Assembly: GCA_014529385.2 (NCBI GenBank)
Contig: CM043959.1
Coordinates: 14,960,809 to 15,024,808 of the forward strand
Direction of reading: 5' to 3'
Length of the DNA: 64,000 nucleotides
Source of the DNA: Adiantum capillus-veneris
Taxonomy: Eukaryota; Streptophyta; Polypodiopsida; Polypodiales; Pteridaceae
Below, one piece after another: positions 58,201 through 64,000 of this stretch. Below the pieces are notes generated by a model. The model saw only the letters and a list, made by a program, of their open reading frames with translations, did no database searches and was not told the DNA's origin. Position 1 is the stretch's first letter. Each line of letters starts with the position of its first letter. A program made the translations under genes and the position numbers.

Positions 58201-60100
58201 TTGTCATGAGATTCCAAGGGAAAGCTCGCGTAAAGATGGCTCATAGCCAAATCTACCGTGCGAGAGAAACTTGTCGCATATGGATATACGCCCTCGTGTA
58301 TCATATACATCCATCGTATACAAAATGAAATAATCTGTAAACAGTTTGCTAAAGCCTTCCCAAGTTTGTATGCTCATAGCATATGCCAAACGTGGTGAGC
58401 CACTATGCAAGATAGAAGCCTTGCTTCACCTAAATCGGGTAGTGCTAATAGCCAACTGTGTGGCAAGCATCCTATGTCGGCTTGTAGAAACAGTGACAAT
58501 GAGTCAGCCATGCCGAGCAACTTGCTGCCCTCAACAAATCTAGTAATAGGCCATACGTATCACCTTGAGATACTGAAAAACCGGCCCTTGACCCTGCCTT
58601 TGAAGCAAAAAGTAACGTGTGACGAGCGTGCTCCATTAAGGTACTCAGGAGAAGCCATGCTTCATATAAGTATGTCTGGCCTCATTGCCAATAAATGTTA
58701 TTAGCAATCGATGACATAGCAAAAAGAGTCGACCAATCACCACCCCTAGCATTAGCGTCTGCATCACCACATAGTGTGGTTAAATGGTGTATAGGTAGAG
58801 AATCCTTGCTTCTCTGCAAGCCCAAACTCAGGGCTCTTGCCAGTCGCCTTGAAATCGGCCATGCCGATCAGCGATCCAACCATGCAAAACAACTTTGCAC
58901 GCATGAGCCGAATTAGCCACCCGCCTTGCTGTTGCATGAAAGATGAAGCTTGGAATTTCGATATGTATAAGTCTGCAAAATAGCATCACATAGGGATTAA
59001 GAAAATCCTTGGAAGTACGAAAAGACCAACCTAATGAGCATGGCGTTTGTCCGTGTACGCGGCAAACATATCCGCCACTCGATCAACAATATCGTCTTTG
59101 CCTGGGATCTTTGCCCCGTCGCCAAGCCAAACAATAGTCCTTGCCTAACGAGCATGTTCCGTCAAGTTACTCTGTCGGATGCCCCTCATAGGGAGAAGCC
59201 ATGTAGATTGTCGTGTCCAAGCTGTTAACGTTATGGCCCTGCCAAAACCGTGCATGAGCATGCATACCTTGGAAAATCCATCTTTGCCTCCCTTCGAGGC
59301 TTGCATGCAGCCTGGCAAACTGGGCAGGCCTTGGATTTACCGTATAGTCCTCGCCTGGAGATATTTCGAGAGCTCGAATCTCCTCATCAACTTGTAATTT
59401 CCTGTAAAATCTGGTTTTCCGCTGCTCATCCTGGACCTCCAAGGTCGTGGAGTTGCACCCACAACATGATGTCATAGTTCCATCCTCTGGTTCCATCCTT
59501 GGGCTCCTTGTGGGACGGACAGCCTGCTTGTGGGCGGCTAATGAGAAAGCAAAAAAAAATTCTCCAAGGTAAATTCAGGCAGCAGCGCAGAGGCATGGCG
59601 TGGAAGTTTCTGTGGGTGTGTGCGCGCTGCAGAGGAGGAAATCGGGCACAAAATCGGAGGTAGAGGCAATTGAAGGGGTGGCGCCCATGCCAAGCCCACC
59701 TGCACCAGAGTTCGAGCTCCATAGCCTGATTTGGAAAAACGTCCCAAAATAGAAAGCTTCCTTGCTATTTTTGGAAAAACTCCATGCAAGGCACGATTCT
59801 CACGCTACAGCGAGGCAAGCTCTCCATAAAGCTTCTTGATCTCCTTCCTCTTCTTTGCATGATCGAATCTCCATCTTCTGCGTGGAAAACGCCTTTGCAT
59901 GCCCCGATCTCGGCCATCTTTCAAAGCAAAGCGTGCCATGAAAGCTTCACGTTCGACTCTCCTCTCCTCTCCTCCTTAACGTGCACAGCCTTCCATGGTT
60001 GAAAACGAGAGAGAGAACCTCGGAGCCGTGCTCCATGCGTCAGCGGAAGTGAGAGAGAGGAGAAGGGAGCCGTGCTCCACCTCCATAGCCAGAAGCTCCC
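55261..60100 (-). other. Non-coding interior of the 172-bp-LTR element
   Basis: About 4.8 kb with only short, unconvincing ORFs. The longest near the 5' end on the minus strand is 59496-59167 (109 residues, Met 600 bp from the primer site), in the position of gag but without a recognisable gag motif. No simple repeats, no LTRs of other elements and no RT motifs are visible. Confidence 0.5.
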
Positions 60101-60115
60101 TGAGCTCTGATACCA
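60101..60115 (-). other. Primer-binding site of the minus-strand gypsy element
   Basis: TGAGCTCTGATACCA on the plus strand is the complement of TGGTATCAGAGCTCA, one base inside the 5' LTR. Confidence 0.9.
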
Positions 60116-60116
60116 G

Positions 60117-60288
60117 TGTAAGAAACTAGGCAACTAGGCTCTCCTGGATCCTCCTCCCAACCTCCCTTTGTAGGTGGGCTCCTAGCCCCTTGCCCTAGAA
60201 GGATCCCTTGTCCACACTGCCTAGCCCGGCCCTTGGCCGTAGTCCTTGCCTAGCCTAGTTCTTAGGGTACAGGACCAGTGTCCTGACA
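60117..60288 (-). repeat. 5' LTR (172 bp) of the minus-strand gypsy element
   Basis: Near-identical partner of 54720-54891. It differs at a few positions, for example a C-to-T and a G-to-A around the CTTGCCCTAGAAGGATCC segment. Confidence 0.92.
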
Positions 60289-60479
60289 CTTTATGGAGTT
60301 AGCGGCAACATACTCTTTGTGAAATTCAAAACTATTTCAAGTCATTTGATGTTGTAATATCATGAGGAATCTGGATCACCATTTCAATGTCCAAAGCTGT
60401 TATGACTTACATTTGGGATGTTAAGAAACAATTTTGGTGGTATTTGATTCTTTTGTGACCAAATTGGGGTTTCTATGTG

Positions 60480-61375
60480 CGAGCATAATGGGTATGCTAA
60501 CAACCATCTTGGATATGCTAGCTAGCATACTAGGTATAATAACTAGCATATTGGGTATGCTAATTAGCATGATAGCTAGCATATTAGGATGCTAATTAGC
60601 ATACAAGGTATGATAGCTAGCATACATATAATTATAATAAGCATTCTGAGTATAGTAGAAGTATGCTACATAGCATACAAGGTATGCTAGTTAGCATATT
60701 GAACATACTAACTAGCATATTTGGTGTGCCAACTAAGCATGCTTTTAGGTATATAGGGTATGCTAACTAGCATACATATAATTATAATAAGGGTTCAGAG
60801 CATAGTAGCAGTATGCTACATAGAATATTGGGTATGCTAGTTAGCATATTGAACATACTAACTAGCATATTTGTGGTCACAACTAAGCATGCTTTGAGGT
60901 AAACAAGGTATGGTAGCTAGCATATTGGGTATGCTAGCTAGCATACTTGGTATGCTAATTATAATTAGCATGATAACTAGCATACTAATTATGCTAACTA
61001 ACATATTGAGTATGCTAGTTAGCATATTGAACATACTAGCTAGCATATCTGGTGTGCCAGCCAAGCATGCTTGCAGGTATACTGGGTATGCTAACTAGCA
61101 TACTTGGATTGCTAACTAGTATGCTAATTAGCATACTTGGACTGCTAACTAGTATGCTAATTAGCATACTTTGTATGCTAACTAGCATACTTGGAGTGCT
61201 AAATAGTATGCTAATGAGAATACTATGTATGCTAACTAGCATATCCAATATGCTAATTAGCACAACTAGAGCATACCCAATATACATGTTAGCTTAACTA
61301 TCATAATGTCTAGAATACCAAGAGGTAGCATAATTAGTATGGTAGTTAGGATACAGGGTATGCTTGTAAATTGAC
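60480..61375. repeat. GTATGCTAGCTAGCATAC palindrome array between convergent genes of the second element
   Basis: About 35 near-palindromes of the same type as 50752-52700, including the perfect 18-bp GTATGCTAGCTAGCATAC at 60929-60946. The array lies between the HAD gene and the transposase 3' end, the same place as the ATACCGGTAT array in the first element. Confidence 0.93.
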
Positions 61376-61577
61376 TCTCCAACAAAGTTGAGAACTTGAA
61401 AATTCTAATGCTGGTTTACTGAACATGGCTGTAAAGATAGATGTAACCAGCATACAAGGCAATTATCAGTATTGGCTGCGATAAACGCCATATCCATATA
61501 CACACACAAGAGATAGGAAACTGAGAGAATCGCATTACCCGCAACAAAAGTTATGTTGAAAATCCTTAGGTTACAAC

Positions 61578-63484
61578 TTACAAACTAAAGGGCATGCTAT
61601 TATAGATTGCTTCATAGATTTCTAGGGTGATTGTGTACAATTTCCTTCTCTTTGGGATGTGCTGCATAGGTATTTTGATACATCGTACAAAATGTGAAAG
61701 TATGTGGATGATGGGTTGTGCACTGTCTAGCTTGAAGGTGTATGCATCCAATTGCTTGTAATACAATCCTTGCACGCCATATGAGCCTCTATCAATTACA
61801 TTGCTCCATTCATCGATGTACCCCTTCTCCACCTTCTCCCTTGCTGCAACACACTTGACTAGGTAGAAATCCACATCCTCAGCACTACTTAACGCATCAT
61901 GATGGCCTTTGTATGTAAAGTCATCATAGGTAGAAATCCACATCCTCAGCACTACTTAACGCATCATGATGGCCTTTGTATGTAAAGTCATCATAGCTAA
62001 TGACTTCATCTAATGGAACGTCATCTATTGGCTCAAAATCGGTCTCAACCTTAGCAGGTAATGGCGTCAAAAGATGATACTCCCTAGGTTGCACGTGAGC
62101 TTTGTTGATGTAGTGATTCCAATTTGAGTGTATGCATGCATCACAGAAGCATGACAATGGTCTTCTTGCAAGGGAAATTGGATCTTGCAAGTTGTGACCA
62201 TGGAAAGCATGCAAAAAATAAGTTTCCTTAACAGTGGCACAATTCCACTTGACTTCTCTGTTCACATTCCCTAATTTAACCTCCCAAAACACATGGACAT
62301 GTTCCCTTTCTTTTGAAAGATACAATGCCAGTGGTGCTCCCTTTGATAGATTGGCTTGGCAATAAGAAACCACATCTACTATACACTTTAGAATAGCTCC
62401 ATTAGGCTTCAGCTATTCATGGGTCAAGGTTCTTTTCACAACTACTCTTGCACCATTGTGCTCTCCCTTGCCATGCCCTGATCCAAATAAGAACAAGCTC
62501 ATCCTGATCCCTGTTAGTCCACCATATCTTGCAAAAAAATAGAAAGGCATGGCTCCCTTGAACTGCAAGGTTGTACCATCAGACCACACCCAGTGCTGTT
62601 TAGGAGTCACACCCTCTTGTTGTAACCAATCACAGTGTATCATGAAGCAACGTTGCACAAACAATGTGTCATGCACCTTGTCATCTGATATGAAGAAGTG
62701 GATTATTTTGACTACCTCCCCTTCCTTGCAGTAGTACGTTATGTGTACAAAAATGGTTACTTGACTAGATTGCCAATGAATTGACTGAATCTCATTTTGC
62801 TCCTTGAAGGCATAATTCTCTGCAAAATCGACAAGCCAAACCACCACGATCTAGAAACCTAAGTAGACAGTCCTTGAATTGTTGTGCTTGCCATCAATCT
62901 ATATAGTTATGAGTGATGAAGATCTTCAACTTGGACTTCAAGAGTTAAAGGAATTCCAACACTACATTTGTTTATGCAACATATCTTTTATTTTTTTGTT
63001 GTTTCCATGCTTGTCTTTTGCCTCTACATATGAAAATACTTTCACAATAATACTCTTATCTAGCTTTGCTATCTCCAAGCATTATAAATCCATCCTCTTC
63101 ACTCCACACATCTTACAATTTCCCATCAGACATTCTCTTATATGGAAACCTACATGTGGTTGCTTTGGACAGAGAACTAACTCCCCAGTTGTGTGACACC
63201 TTTGAAAGTGTGACATGAAGCCTGTTGCCCATAGCACAAATACTGCATACACAGCTGCAACCTGCTTCATGCATACCAAAAGCACGAGAGCACATGTGGT
63301 TCAATGTGTCCTTTAGAAAGTACATTTGCACATGGTATTCACAATAACATGTGTATCTATCTTTCAGCAGCCTACAAAAGAATGTCTTCAACATATCAAA
63401 CATTCTCAAGACAATCTTGCAATCTGGATGCTTCTCTTTGAACCTGTAAAACAACTCAAACCTGCAATATCCATAAATGATCAA
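61578..63484 (-). pseudogene. Transposase of the second element (RNase-H-like DDE candidate), 5' end outside window
   Basis: The minus strand after the acceptor CATAAATGATATTGCAG-like site (about 63465) reads FELFYRFKEKHPDC and KDRYTCYCEYHVQMYFLKDT, then CSCVCSICAMG. A frame change leads to ECLMGNCKMCGVKRMDL (63140 region). After a broken stretch, 62847-62413 gives VVWLVDFAENYAFKEQNEIQ (Asp at 62829-62827), HWVWSDGTTLQFKGAMPFYF (Asp) and FGSGHGKGEHNGA (Glu). A single TAG at 62415-62413 interrupts THE-LKPNG. The frame then continues through RRPLSCFCDACIHSNW to a frameshift caused by a 67-bp tandem duplication (61861-61994), and ends YNSMPFSL at 61578. All three acidic motifs and both zinc-like clusters match the first element. 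Confidence 0.75.
61861..61994. repeat. 67-bp tandem duplication inside the second transposase
   Basis: 61861-61927 is repeated exactly or nearly so at 61928-61994, starting AGGTAGAAATCCACATCCTC. Since 67 is not a multiple of three it breaks the frame. Confidence 0.9.
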
Positions 63485-63499
63485 CTTATGCTCCTAGAA

Positions 63500-64000
63500 T
63501 GCTAATTGCAATCTATAAAATGCCAACCAAGACATCCAACATGCTCTTCAAAACAAATTAGTGTGTTCACTAGCACACTCAATATGCTAATAGTGTGTTA
63601 GCAAGAAAAGTTACTGGCATACAAACTATGCTAACTAGCATACCAAGTATGCTAAATAGCATATCAGGTATGCTAACTAGCATATACAGTACTCTGACCA
63701 GTATACCTTGAATGCTAACTAGCATACTAGGTATGTTAACAAGCACACCTAGTATGCTAGTGAGCATCTTTGAATGATCACTAGCATACAAAGTGTGTTA
63801 GTTTTCATTCCCAATATGCTAATAAGAAAACTAGGTATGCTAATTAGCATAGTGGGTATGCTCACCAGCATACATTTTGTTAGTTAGAATATCAATATGC
63901 TAATTAGTATATTAGTATGCTAACTAGCATAGAGGATGCTAGCCTCCATCCCCACTCATTATGCTAGTTACCATATAAGAAATGTTAACTAGCAAACACA
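63500..64000. repeat. GTATGCTAACTAGCATA palindrome array in the transposase intron, continuing past the window
   Basis: The same palindrome family as 50752-52700 and 60480-61375. It lies just upstream (minus-strand sense) of the transposase exon that begins near 63465, the same intron that holds the 173-bp array in the first element. Confidence 0.9.

Larger units (their letters stand above)
54720..60288 (-). mobile_element. Ty3/gypsy-derived LTR element with 172-bp LTRs, mostly non-coding interior
   Basis: LTRs at 54720-54891 and 60117-60288 are almost identical and flanked by the 5-bp duplication CTTTA (54715-54719 and 60289-60293). The primer site lies at 60115-60101 on the minus strand (TGGTATCAGAGCTCA), and a purine tract (AAGGGGGGAGTAAT) lies next to the LTR at 54892. 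The element therefore reads right to left. Only the last part of a gypsy integrase with chromodomain is recognisable, at the 3' end. The remaining 4.8 kb has no long ORF. It resembles a non-autonomous derivative (LARD/TRIM-like in spirit) that keeps ends and tail. Near-identical LTRs suggest recent insertion. Confidence 0.9.
40363..64000 (-). mobile_element. Second, diverged relative of the novel transposon, inverted and interrupted; right end outside window
   Basis: Minus-strand transposase (63484-61578) and plus-strand RING and HAD genes (49339-54665) repeat the convergent layout of 28555-39847, now in the opposite orientation. Protein-level matches run through all three genes. The left end is not certain. 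At 40363-40375 the bases ATTCATGCATGCA resemble the first element's TIR end (ATTCATGCATCCA), and their distance to the first RING-gene Met, after removing the inserted retrotransposon, is about 280 bp against 305 bp in the first element. Two LTR retrotransposons (40523-49204 and 54720-60288) are nested inside. Every gene has stops, so this copy is older. Confidence 0.65.

Noticed and set aside
58107-58916. Overlapping plus-strand ORFs inside the 172-bp-LTR element
   Set aside because: They are of ordinary chance length, without motifs, on the strand opposite to the element and without splice signals.

Overview
The window looks like transposon-rich nuclear DNA of a land plant. The evidence is plant-type retroelements (Ty1/copia, chromodomain Ty3/gypsy), a plant CACTA (En/Spm) element, spliceosomal GT-AG introns, a tRNA-derived SINE and very long dinucleotide microsatellites. 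A large-genome non-flowering plant such as a fern is possible, but this is only an impression. I found no complete ordinary host gene; almost everything is mobile DNA in various states of decay.

Layout. 1-6070: intergenic DNA with a SINE carrying perfect 13-bp target-site duplications (975-1353), an unclassified repeat full of TA/GA/GT microsatellites (about 1534-3680), and a doubtful coding remnant on the minus strand. 6070-10036: a decayed Ty1/copia element on the minus strand. 10424-15500: a 130-bp (AC)n tract, an inverted copy of the microsatellite-bearing repeat, a gag zinc-knuckle remnant, five copies of a hairpin-forming repeat, and an RGG/GSN-repeat ORF. 15501-23435: a complete CACTA element (12-bp TIRs, TSD GAT) with a TNP2-type transposase, a second TNPA/Transposase_24-like gene and a captured fragment of a heavy-metal-associated isoprenylated plant protein. 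It lies beside an RRM-coding fragment. 23436-28550: minus-strand exon-like pieces and a third copy of the microsatellite-bearing repeat.

28555-39847 is the most interesting part: an 11.3-kb DNA transposon of a type I cannot assign to a named superfamily. It has 22-bp perfect terminal inverted repeats and a 4-bp TSD (GTAG). The plus strand carries a multi-exon RNase-H-fold-like transposase gene (D, D and E motifs visible). The minus strand, converging on it, carries a five-exon gene whose reading frame is intact (about 586 residues: N-terminal domain, coiled coil, RING-H2-like finger, charged tail), then an FCP1-like HAD phosphatase whose DxD motif reads DLN. Three non-coding intervals are filled with tandem arrays built around ATACCGGT palindromes.

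A second, diverged relative lies in the opposite orientation from about 40.3 kb to beyond the right edge. It has the same genes in the same convergent arrangement, but its arrays use a different palindrome (GTATGCTA..TAGCATAC). It is broken up by two nested LTR retrotransposons. One (40523-49204, TSD GAGCA) is a chromovirus with giant 3.4/3.7-kb LTRs and an internal region reduced to integrase plus chromodomain. The other (54720-60288, minus strand, TSD CTTTA) has 172-bp LTRs and an almost non-coding interior.

The two relatives together suggest a mobile system in which a transposase travels with a RING/HAD partner locus and with arrays of element-specific palindromes that may be protein-binding sites. 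The sequence shows the structures directly; the functional link is inference.
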